Assembly: GCA_000708835.1 (NCBI GenBank)
Contig: DF236984.1
Span: 142,904-206,903 of the forward strand
Length of the DNA stretch: 64,000 nt
Direction of reading: 5' to 3'
From: Klebsormidium nitens
Taxonomy: Eukaryota > Streptophyta > Klebsormidiophyceae > Klebsormidiales > Klebsormidiaceae
Positions 47,401 to 56,833 of the stretch are shown piece by piece (position 1 is the stretch's first letter; the number at the start of each line of letters is the position of its first letter). The notes beneath the pieces were generated by a model. It searched no databases and was not told the origin of the DNA. It saw only the letters and a list, made by a program, of their open reading frames with translations. Made by a program: the position numbers and the translations under genes.

Positions 47401-50400
47401 CCGGGCACCTTTTTCCGGCAAGTAACCAGCTCTTTGCGGCGGTCCATCCGAGCAATACAAAGTTAGTTGCTTCGTCGTCACGTGAACCAAGAGGCTCCAC
47501 TTTCTCTCTCAGCGGAGCACGGGTTCCAATCAGAAGCGAATGAGCACTTTACAGAAGCAGTACGGTAGTCTCACCTAGGGATGTTACTCTAAGACATAAA
47601 GGATACTCAGCGTGATCTAACACGGGGGATCATGGTCGTTGTCTGAACGCCAGTGGCTGATGACCGGACCCCCTACCGCAAGCACGGGGTAATCACCACC
47701 GTAATCTACAGTAACCGTAGTGATGCCCTTATGAAGAATCTAGACCCCCAGTTTCTCACCTGGTCCATTCCGCCGGATTGTGTGCCGATGTGGCGCTCGC
47801 ACTTGCAGCAGAGCTCCGCCATGTCGGTCTGTAGACACGCGGACACGAGTCAGTTTGAGTACGCCGAGAGGCATCCACAACATACTTAGCAACCACAAGA
47901 CTTGACGTCATCCACACGTGCATCCGGCATGTCTCCGGCACCCTCCCTGAAATTCTGTGTGCAGCTTGAACAACGAGCCGCAGTTTGCAACTAGGGACGA
48001 GGAGACAAGGCCACACTTCGGCGAGCAGGTTGACGATCGGACTAGATTTCGAGCTTCGTGGGCGCATCTTGCGATTGAAGCTCAGAGTTTTTGTGCCAAG
48101 GACAACGAAGATGATCCAAGACCACAAAACAGCGTCACTGTCACAGGGTGCCGTCCAGCCAGAGGAAACGCTGCGACAGAAAGCAGCACCGCGCTGGTGT
48201 GACGCCTCTCCGAAGCAGCTTGTTGGCTGCCTACGTGTACCACAGCAAAGCGCAGGTGAACACTCGTGGGTACTTGCACAACGAAACGGGACCGGTCCAT
48301 GACCCGACTAAAAACGTTCACCTTGACCTCTTGGCGTCTGTTTGACAACCGTGTCCATAAGCGTGGCCGATGAAACGGTGCCGATGAACAGGTTAAATAC
48401 AGCGTTGTGACTCCACAATCCCGCAGACGCCGGCTCACCTTGCTGACGTCAGCACCAGCCGCCGCAGCGACCGCGACGGCCGATGCGCACACGAGCGCGG
48501 ACGAGCTCGAGAGCCCCGCGCCTAGACAAAAGCGATACCACCCTTAGAAAGGAAACCCCAAAGAAGCACTTGAGCAGGGGACAGTTTTGTCATAAAGGAA
48601 GGTTACCTGTGAGAAGTTGAGCCCATGAGCGGCCATCACGGCGCCGGCAGAGGCGCACACAATCGCTGCCGAGCTGGAGAGTCCCGCACCTACAGAAAGC
48701 GTCTGACCTTTCAGCCAAGCCGGAAATTCTAGTGCTCCAAGCCCGACTTCCAATGAGAGCTCTCCTACGTTCTTCCGAAAAGCTCAAGCGAAGGCTCAAT
48801 ACGAAGTCGAAGTGCGATGCTTTGGCAAAGGTAACTCGACTTGAAATCAGGTCTCTTTCTGTGGGTTCTAACTTCTAGGATAGAGGGCAGTGAGATGCGC
48901 ATCAGAAGCTGCCAGCTCATTCTCGCCCTGACAATTTGTGGTGCAGAGAGTTTTCAACGAAGATCCGAATCATCGTTTGAAAAGAACGGCTGAGCAAAGG
49001 AAGTGGTTGATGAAGAACGCGACTGACATCACAGGAGGCTTAGAAACAGAGGAAGAGTATTCGAGCTCACAGGAACTGGAAAATGCATGCGCGGCAAACC
49101 TCAGTGACGGCGCCAGCAAAACGGACATCCACCAATCGACCCATGACTTGCAGGCTGGCTGGAGCAGGAGCCTTCACGCCCCTCTTTTCAGAGGCCTTCA
49201 AGAATGCACAGCTTAAAAATGGGCACGACGCCCAAGCTGGCAGGGGCAGCGACTTCTATTTCACACTTTTCCAAAGGCCTTCAAGAGTCCATAGCTTATC
49301 CAGAAACCCATAGCTTATAAAACTGACAAGCTTACCAGTAGGCACGATGCCATCGACCATAACGTCCAGGCTGGCGGGGGTGGGGACTTCGACGTCTTCC
49401 TTTCCAGAGGCCTTGAGCCGCTCTAGATGCTCCCAGACGCCCTTGTAGCCGCACACGAAGTAGTTGGCCCATGAGTGGTTGCCACGATCTACCTCCTGCA
49501 GAGCACACATCCAAAGGCTGAGGAAGAAATAGATGGATGAGGAAAGAAGAGGGGGGAGCAGGGAGCTGGGGAATAACGTCAAACAAACGCTGTTTGTCCA
49601 GAAACGTCAGAGCAGAGGAGAAGGTAAGCTCCATAACTTGGCTTTGAGGGTGAGATGCAATCAACCGGTGCTGTATCACTTGCAGGAAGTGGTGTCTGTT
49701 GGCTCTCAGTATTGTGAGATCGTTTAGCAATATGACAGGGATTAAGGAAGCACTAGTGTGGTGCAAGGCACTTTGACTCATTCGAGCATGACCTCAGCTG
49801 CCTGAGGAGAGATATGGGATAAGCTCAGATTACCAATGAAGAAGCTCAACTTAAGATGTTTCACCGAAAACATTATTTGCTTGCTTCAGCTCACCAACAC
49901 AACTCCCAGTATCAGCATCGCGCTGGTTGCGTAAGAGAGACAAAGGGAGCGGGAGTAGTGCCCTCTACATGCACCATGCAAGCGGACACCCAGAAAACCT
50001 GGAGCACCAAAGACGTTCGAAGGTTCCTTGAAGCTGACTCGCCCTCTGTTCCTGAAACCTGGACCTATCAAGCAAAACACCAGCAGGTTCCGTGCAAATA
50101 CACTAGGCTTTTCAATCTCTACCAAGCTCCTGACCTGAGAAGGATCCGCAGGAAACACGACTGCAGGGTACTTCTTGGAGTTGACATTGGCAATCCGGAG
50201 CGATGGCGCTGACCCATCGTCTGGACGCTTTCGAACAGCCACGATTGTGTCTTGACGGATGGCCATCGGGAGCACAGAGTAGCCTTCATAATCAATGTGT
50301 TCGCCGATCAAGTTCACGCGCCCTGCAAAGGACATACATAACCTGTCATATTGCCTCAGCTGACACAGTGGACCTGATGAAACAGTCTGACCGCAAATGT

Positions 50401-51058
50401 GAAGAGCCAGCTGTTGACATGCCTACATGTGGTCCAAGTTGCGAAGTTTAACCTGCAAGTGGCACCCTTCACAGAGGGTCGTATATTCAATCTCAATGAG
50501 TACTTTCCTATCTTGGAGCACGAAGCGTGGTGGTGGCCACAAATGGTCAAAGCGGGAGTCAAATATGTTCCCACAGACTGAACTGGCTGTGTGGAAAAAA
50601 TGAAAATTCAACTTTGTGTCGCACACTTCTTTCTCCAGATTAGACTGGATGTTTGAACCGTTTGTAACCCCTGCTATCCTGCCACTGAATGCAAGCAGAG
50701 CACCTCAAGCTCGTGCACATCCAGGAACATGCAGGCACATCACCTTAGTTTTCTGCCATCAAGCAACTGCACTTTGAGAACCTCAAATGCAATCACAATA
50801 CTTGACCTTCAATCAACTTTAGAAATGTGTCCTTCCTTGAGCACTTAGCTCACCTGGAGAGCGGACAAACAGCACCGGCGGCGCGCCATACGCCTGCAAA
50901 AACTCCAATGCAAGTCCCTCATAGCGCGCATCCGCTGCAGCAAGCTCCTCCGCATCATGCCCATGCACCGGCCGCAGGCTTGAGTAGACTGGAATTGAAC
51001 CCTCAGAAACCCCTCCCGCAGTCTCCTGCTTCGCATCTGCAGCAACAAGGGACGCCAT
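41462..51058 (-). CDS. GALK1: Galactokinase (GHMP kinase family)
   Basis: Twelve exons on the minus strand: 51058-50854, 50322-50135, 49495-49336, 48689-48607, 47828-47760, 47105-46920, 46428-46297, 45016-44882, 44133-44060, 43612-43517, 42378-42237 and 41578-41462. Phases fit throughout and give 528 residues, against about 500 in land plants. The protein phosphorylates galactose at C1 with ATP, the first step of galactose salvage, in the cytosol. The signature [20 protein letters not shown] starts near residue 70. The ATP-binding loop [11 protein letters not shown] follows, then [20 protein letters not shown] (catalytic Asp in IDFNPVRA and GGMDQ context), RVVECRLA, and the C-terminal [17 protein letters not shown]. 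The close match to plant galactokinase along the whole length makes the identity firm. The last exon ends [12 protein letters not shown]. The gene is unusual in having duplicated copies, whole or partial, of at least four exons in its introns, described separately. Confidence 0.95.
41869..41936. other. 68-bp intronic inverted repeat (hairpin)
   Basis: In the last galactokinase intron the left arm starts GACGACGTTGCGGTTTTGTG and the right arm ends CGCAAAATCGCAACGTTGTCGTC. They pair over about 30 bases with a few mismatches and a loop of about seven bases (TATTCCG). It could be a small RNA precursor, a miniature inverted-repeat element or a chance palindrome. Nothing else decides between these. 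Confidence 0.65.
42331..43120 (-). repeat. Five-unit ~180-bp tandem array seeded by galactokinase exon 11
   Basis: The acceptor-side half of exon 11 plus its upstream intron is repeated in tandem. On the plus strand GCGCCGTTCTTCCGACAGAC starts at about 42331 (functional). Copies of the same block start near 42510, 42689, 42869 and 43050, so the period is 178-182 bp. Each keeps traces of the acceptor and of [16 protein letters not shown]. For example, the unit near 42870 still reads [16 protein letters not shown]. Intron-derived parts (AGTGTTGGTCGGTCCTTGCG, CAAGCTACGC) are repeated too. No copy beyond the first continues into the [10 protein letters not shown] motif. Similarity falls with distance from the functional exon. 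Confidence 0.85.
44882..45760 (-). repeat. Five-unit ~185-bp tandem array seeded by galactokinase exon 8
   Basis: Functional exon 8 (45016-44882) encodes [20 protein letters not shown] and the following residues up to FALYK. Upstream in transcription, near-identical exon starts with their own GCGCAG acceptors lie at 45199 and 45387. They still encode [18 protein letters not shown] (45387 copy) and, in a shifted frame, [18 protein letters not shown] (45199 copy). Both end [12 protein letters not shown] and lack the original GTGGGT donor. Two more worn copies sit near 45557 and 45737. Spacings are 183, 188, about 170 and about 180 bp. Confidence 0.85.
48439..48521 (-). other. Intact twin of galactokinase exon 4 (candidate mutually exclusive exon)
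   Basis: This 83-nt segment has an acceptor (TTTTGTCTAG), a GTGAGC donor and the same phases (1 in, 0 out) as exon 4 at 48689-48607, also 83 nt. It encodes [20 protein letters not shown] and on to GADVSK. Exon 4 gives [20 protein letters not shown] and on to LNFSQ. About 18 of 27 residues are identical, and the ATP-binding GLSSS loop is kept exactly. Using both would add 83 nt and break the frame, so only one can be used. The 85-nt gap between them also discourages splicing from one to the other. Confidence 0.8.
49105..49290 (-). repeat. Two decayed copies of the 3' part of galactokinase exon 3
   Basis: Downstream of exon 3 (49495-49336) the intron carries two blocks similar to its last ~90 bases. 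One is near 49211-49290 (plus strand GGGCACGACGCCCAAGCTGG, CCAAAGGCCTTCAAGAG). The other is near 49120-49210 (CAGGCTGGCTGGAGCAGGAG, CAGAGGCCTTCAAGAAT). The exon itself reads CCAGGCTGGCGGGGGTGGGG and CAGAGGCCTTGAGCC. The copies have deletions and no obvious splice use. Confidence 0.6.
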
Positions 51059-51537
51059 CTTTGCGCAGCAGCTGCCTCTTCACCAGTTGATTTCAGAGTA
51101 GAACAGCAAGCTGAGCAGCGAGCTGTTCCGATGACTCTGATGCACGAGTCTTCGAGCTAGCTGAGCAAGAGCAGAACCCCGGGTAAACCCTTGCGCGCGG
51201 CCGCGGCGCCCACACCCGCGCCACGCGCGCCTCATGCAGGCGCAGCCTGGAAGAGTCTAGTGCGTTCGCCGCAGTAGGTCAAACCTTAGGCTTGAGGCAA
51301 TCGTACGTCACCAGAACGCACCTCGAAATGCAGAATTAGGTATGGTGAGCAAGAAACACAAAAAGATTGGGTTGCGCAGCACTGCTCCACGACCGCAACT
51401 GGCATGCCGCTTCCAAACAGTAGGATAGGCGTACCAGTCGTTTGCCTGATCAACTGTCGAGTTTCAAGAAGAGATTCGTTTGACAAACGATTTGCATTGC
51501 AACTGAAGGCCCGATAGTGTTGGTTCGCTAGCCCAGC
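51059..51537. promoter_or_regulatory. Divergent promoter region of galactokinase and the F-box-like gene
   Basis: 479 bp between two divergent start codons (51058 minus, 51538 plus). It contains a GC-rich CpG block at about 51190-51245 (GCGCGCGGCCGCGG, CCACGCGCGCC) but no clear TATA box. Shared regulation is inferred from the layout only. Confidence 0.45.
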
Positions 51538-53778
51538 ATGCAGACAAGTATGTGCGGCGCTTCCGGGGGGCGGCCTGAGCCTCAGCCGGCCGGCGGTCCA
51601 GACACAGCCCTGAACAAAGACCAAGAGCTTCTACAGAACAAGCGCCATCACGAGTTCCCTCCCTTCTCCGCCTTGCAGCTGATTGTATCTGGCTACCTCC
51701 AAGAGTCCCCGTCAGCCTTTTTCAACCAATGCAGACTCGTGAACAAAACCTTCAGGTCTGCCATCAACGCAGCACATCCTCCTTACACGTGGCACCTCCA
51801 GGGCGCCTGCCTCAACAGCGAACTTCAGACTGTGCTGCAATGTATGTCCGCTGAGCAGGGCTTCTGGAAGGGAGTCAAGAATGTGAGGCTAAACGGAAGT
51901 GACGTCAGCATGACGGAGGGGGACTGCCAGCTGCTGGTGGCAGCTCTTGGTGCGAGAGCGTGGGAGTCGGTCAGCTTGGTTGAGGTGACACCACTGAACC
52001 TTTCCTTGGAGCAAACTTGGCCTCATGGCTGGCCAATCGCTACGACCACGTGAAGATTTTACATGGCAGACATTCTTTAGGCACTTACTGAGAGTCTGTC
52101 AACGCATCAGCTCAAGCAAGTAAAGCTTGCGTGATCTTGCTCAAGTACTCAGTTCAATTCTCAGTCCAAACCTTGATTGCAAACATATCTTGAACTCTGG
52201 AACGAGGAGCGTGAGCAGCTAGACTAAAAGTTTCTGACAAAGGACGCACGAATCAACTGCTCTGAAAAAAGGCTTGAGAAAGTGCAGGTTTGATCACTCA
52301 CACAACTCTCACGTCAACGTTTTCGAGGGGCCGTTTGATGGATGTGGATGCTATTGTGTTCCAACTCTAGATTCATTCTGGACGTCTTGAGTTTATGTGT
52401 TGGCTGAACACCCAGTATTGGATGCAACCATGACAAATTCTTTATAAGACGCACTGCAGACGCCCACGACACTCGATGAAAGTTCATGCTGGTCTAAGGA
52501 AACGGCCCGAAACTCTCCAACCTGCATTTTTTTGTATGAAATAGCTCCAATCGTTGGGCTCCCGAACATGGGCTTTCATTTGTGTAACTGCGTCATCCCC
52601 GCTTCCTTTTAATCCTTTGCACTTGACAAGCCTCGCTTCGCATGACTGGATTCTTCTTGATCATATGTTCCGATGCCTTTCAGAAGCCATTTTCGTGACT
52701 TCGGTGACTGAACCACCAAAACCCAATCATTCTGCAGGTGAACCTTACTCACCCCGCCGTCATGAAGAAGATTCTCCACACATCAGCCGAGCGCGGCACG
52801 CTGCGCCACCTGTCAATATCCGATTCGCCCGTCTCGGAGCGCGGCCTCCAGCGCTCGCTCGCGTCCGTCAGCCACTGCTTAGAGACGCTCCAGATTCTGC
52901 ACGGGGTCACTTTTTACGGACAAGGAGCGTCCAAAGTGGAGTGCCCGAATCTCCGGACACTCGTTCTCGCGAGTCCGAACGGAACCCGCGAGACATTCCT
53001 GGGCTGGCTACTCTACGACATCACTCCGCCCCCTCGAGGCCGGGTTCCGCTCTCCTTCTTCCGCTGTTCCGCCCTGCGGACGCTGTGGCTGGTGGGGCTC
53101 GGGACCTTCTTCGAGATGACGGAAGCTGACGTCATCGGCATCTTCGAGCGGGTGCCGCTCCTGGAGGAGTTCCGGCTGTTCAACGGCGGGCTCTCGATGG
53201 AGTTCCCCAACGACCAGTACTTTAGCAACGGTTCCGTCCAGGGGTCTGACACCAGGCTGACGTCAGCGGTCATTGCTGGCGTCTTCAAGGGGCTCACCCG
53301 TCACTGCCCGCGCCTCAAGCGGATATCCATCGGGCAGAAAAGCTCTCCCTGCACCGTCCGGAACGGTAATTTGGACGGCTCCTGGCTGCGGCGCTTTGCG
53401 GACGCGCACCCGAAGCTGACCGAGGTTAACCTCTTTATAACCGGGCGGTTTGCAACCGAGGCATGGCTGTACGCCATCGCCAAGTGGGCGCCCACCCTGG
53501 AAAAGTTCACCGGGCACTTCAAGAAGCGCCCCGGGGACTTCGAATCCGAACGACAGCTGGTGCTCTTGGCAAAGGCACCGGAACTGACGGAACTGGAGTG
53601 CCTCGGCGGAAACTACCGGGAAGAGATTGAGTGGATGCGGCGCCAATCGCCGAAGGCATTTCAAAAGCTGAAAACTTCTACCTACGACAAGGGCAAGCTG
53701 GATTACAAACGGTATCTCCACAGACCCGAAACCGACAGAGGAGACCCTAGTCCATACTGGAATGGGGGCATCTACTGA
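51538..53778 (+). CDS. F-box-like/LRR protein
   Basis: Two phase-0 exons, 51538-51984 and 52738-53778, encode 495 residues. The ATG at 51538 opens the frame, and an acceptor TCATTCTGCAG precedes 52738. Residues ~40-80 (FSALQLIVSGYLQESPSAFF then CRLVNKTFRSAI) look like a divergent F-box. It lacks the usual LPxE start, so SKP1 binding is uncertain. The rest is irregular LRR: LRHLSISDSPV, LETLQILHGVTF, LRTLVLASPNG, LRTLWLVGLGTF, LEEFRLFNGGL, LKRISIGQKSS, LTEVNLFITGR, LEKFTGHFKKR and LTELECLGGNYR. It ends in a charged tail. The likely role is a substrate receptor of a ubiquitin ligase. The second F-box-class gene of the window (6779-8002) shares the architecture, but I see no close sequence similarity. 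Confidence 0.75.
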
Positions 53779-54670
53779 ACTCCATTGTAAAACAGAGACT
53801 GGACAGGACAGAGATTTTGATCTCCTTCGATTATCCGCCCAGTTGATGGGTCAAGTCGTTTTGTAACGCACTTGGAGTAGGTCGCTAGAAAGTTTTGAAC
53901 GTACGAGACATCATGCCGCGTAGTACCGGGAAATCGTTGTCTGGTCCCCAACATGGGAAGCGCTTCCCGGACTTTCCTCATGCTTTCGCCGAGGTGGATT
54001 TATTGTTCTATTTGCGCGGCGGGGCGGCCTAAAAACCCCAGTTTCATATAAGCCCACCGTGATCTGTCGATTACAACCTTGGAGCAAAGTTCCCTCATGC
54101 TTGTGGCGTATCAAATTCCTGCCATACTTTCTCGACGAGCCCTTTGAACTGCAGACGTGAGCCGTCATAAATAATGGCAGCCGCAAATTGTGAGTACCAG
54201 CCCCCTTCCCTTGATGACTTCCGCTACAAAGTACTCAATACATGACATGAATTTTAGATCGCTGGGCAGTACTTCATACGTTCTACTTATGTCGACTGCT
54301 TGGATCGAGATTTGAGTAGACTGATAGTGTCATGCAATACAGGGTACCCTTTTTTGCCAGGCTTCAGTCACACAGCTGCCTAGTGGAAATCTGTTCTTTG
54401 TGGTGGGCAGAAAAAAGACTTCAGACAGAGCCATGTTGTCGGCTGCCACAACACTGTACGTGGCGCTTACGAGATACATAGTTTTGCCAAAGATAATAAG
54501 CTAGCACGTAAGATTGAAATCGTGGCCGGCGTCATTGCAAAGCTTACAGCTTCTTGAATGATTGATACATACAGAAAATTCCATCAACCGTGATGTGCAC
54601 CGAGTCCAATACAAAAAGCTGAATATGTAGTCCCCTAGGCAAGCCAGCACGATGCAAACTTGTTAACTAG
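53779..54670. other. Convergent intergenic region
   Basis: About 0.9 kb between the 3' ends of the F-box-like gene and the J-domain gene. No coding exon, repeat or RNA gene was recognised. Confidence 0.4.
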
Positions 54671-56060
54671 TCAGACAAAGCGTGTGGGTGCAACGAAGCG
54701 TTTCATGGCGTCATGTGCTTTTGCGAGTATTTTAAACCTGCGCTCCGCCTCTTCCTTCTCAGCAGCGGTACGGTATTTATCAGGATGCCACTCCAGAGCC
54801 CTCTTCCTGAATGCCTTCTTGATGCTCACGGCCGTTACATCGTCGTTGGCGTCGATGCCAAGAATCTTCTTACATGCGCACTTCGAGCCGCTCGGGCATC
54901 CAAGGATCCGATATAGACGGTCCAGTATCTCCTTAAGGGCGGCGTCTTCTTCGGGACTGAGCTTAATCCGGCTAAATTCTGAAGACCAATTGGAACGACC
55001 GCCAGAGACCTTAGAATCCGAGCTTTCCGTTCGATCGTCAAGAGAACACGAAAAGGACGGAAGAGGGGAATCCAGATGGTTTCCTGCAGTTATAAAAAGA
55101 AAAGAGAAAAAGGCTTCGATCACAAAATCTCAGGCCTACAGATTGTTTGGGAAATTCGAAACGGACATGTCTTCCGGCTTGACGTTTTTTTCGAACAAAA
55201 AATCCGTTGTAACGCGAGCTAGGAGTACTTCAAAGTTCCTCTGATACGACGTTGCAAATGAGAACAAGAAATCATCCATAGGAATGGTATTAAGCTACCC
55301 GACAAGTGTTCTAACGGTGATTAGGAATCGTGTGCTGACCTTGATCTCGGCAGATTCCTTTCGAGCCAATGAGGAGGGCCTCTTCAAAGTGCATCTTTTA
55401 GAATAGCTTGAGCTCAGGACCATAATCTAGCTGGCTCTATATTCTACGCCGTACCGAACTCCACGACCTCCTTGTTGCATGAGAATAGGAACAGCCTTGA
55501 AGTGCACCACACGTATCCCAGAACATCAATGACTTATGCTCCCACAATGGATGCTGTTCAGACGTCCTTGTACCGTACCCCTTATAACGTGTGCCGTTAT
55601 TCATGACGAACGCAAAAATAAAGAAAAGTTTCATAGAACAGTAGGCCAAAGTTTGAGATTTACCGCTCTTGTTCAGGAACCGCGTATGGATTACAAGGGA
55701 TGTGCAGGCTGCGGCGTTTTCAGACTGACTCGCTCTTCTAACATCACGTACTTTGTGGTCAGCAAGCAGACTCAACGGACTCGTTTCACTTTGTTCCCTT
55801 GATGCCTGTGCCGAAGAAGCATCTGCACCGTCCTTTCCACTTTTTAGCTGCCAAGCGGATGCAATAATCCTGCACTCTGTTCTGAAGACAGAAATAGGTT
55901 TCTGACTCAAAGCTCCTGAAAGAATCTGTCTGCCCGAAAGACGCAGCATACTGTTTGGCATAATTCGGTTCTGAACAAAGAGATTCTTGTCTCGCCCGAA
56001 AGTCGACATGGAAGGAAGAAGGCAAGAAGGATGAGCTGTCACGAGACGTGAGCTCGTCAT
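54671..56060 (-). CDS. J-domain (DnaJ-like) protein, possibly organelle-targeted
   Basis: Exons 56060-55664 and 55083-54671 join at phase 1 (AAGAGCG donor side, ATAACTGCAG acceptor) and encode about 269 residues. The C-terminal J-domain runs from about residue 198 (KKILGIDANDDVTAVSIKKA) through HPDK (ALEWHPDKYR) to HDAMKRFV, so the HSP70-stimulating HPD motif is intact. Before it stands a segment with the unusual CPSGSKCAC cluster. The first exon (from MTSSRLVTAHPSCLLPSM) is Ser/Arg-rich with few acidic residues, as in a plastid or mitochondrial presequence. Its coding status rests mainly on the open frame and the matching phase. Upstream frames reach 56283 and could be 5' UTR or a further exon. 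It probably stimulates an HSP70; the client is unknown. Confidence 0.7.
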
Positions 56061-56833
56061 ATTGCCAGCTACTGAGCCCTTGTGGATCTGCAAGCTGAGT
56101 CCCGTCTTGTGTCAAGGAAAGGGCGCTTTTGTCTAGCGCAGGTCGCTTGATGCTTCTGACTCTGAGATGAAGTGGAACTGGTCGCGTGACGTCCATAATT
56201 ACTGCGCGCGCGATCGCGGCCGTGACATTTGCGCGGGCGCGCGGCCGACCGCGTCGAACGCTGCCATTGCAACCAGGGCTCAAAAAGGGGCCGCGCAGCC
56301 AGACCGACGCGCTCCGCGCTTCTACATCCTGCTAAGAACGTATGTGTCCATTTCGCAAATGGAAAATACGTTGATCATCAACTCGACGATGCACTCACGA
56401 GAGACTTCTGGCGACTCTAGATCTGCAGATTGAAAAGGGCAATCTGACCGGACCCGCGCTCCAGACCTAATCACAGCTATCACTAAACCAATCCCGCTTT
56501 CCATGTGTGGTAGTTCCGATCAATGTGGAAATTTCGTAGATCTTCACTGCATTGGCACACACTTTGGCACACTACATTTACTACACGGGTGCTCTGCAAC
56601 AGTGCTTTCATCTCGTCCAAGGTGCAAGGATGACACCACATCTGATCCATGTGCGCCGCTCATGCATAGATATGATTTGCGTCTCATTTTTGCACAGTGT
56701 GCATCCCAATAAAGCTGCGGCCCGTCCGACCAAGCACCGGTACTCGCTTATCATCACGCGATAAGAATGTACAAATTGAAGGGAGATTCCTTCAGTGGCA
56801 GACCCCCAGAATACATCCGGTCGGTCGAGACGG
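56061..56833. promoter_or_regulatory. Upstream region of the J-domain gene
   Basis: The stretch holds a CpG-rich block at 56200-56250 (GCGCGCGCGATCGCGGCCGTG) and a GTGACGTC element at 56186-56193, a bZIP-type core, about 130 bp above the J-domain ATG. No coding exon was recognised. Confidence 0.35.
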
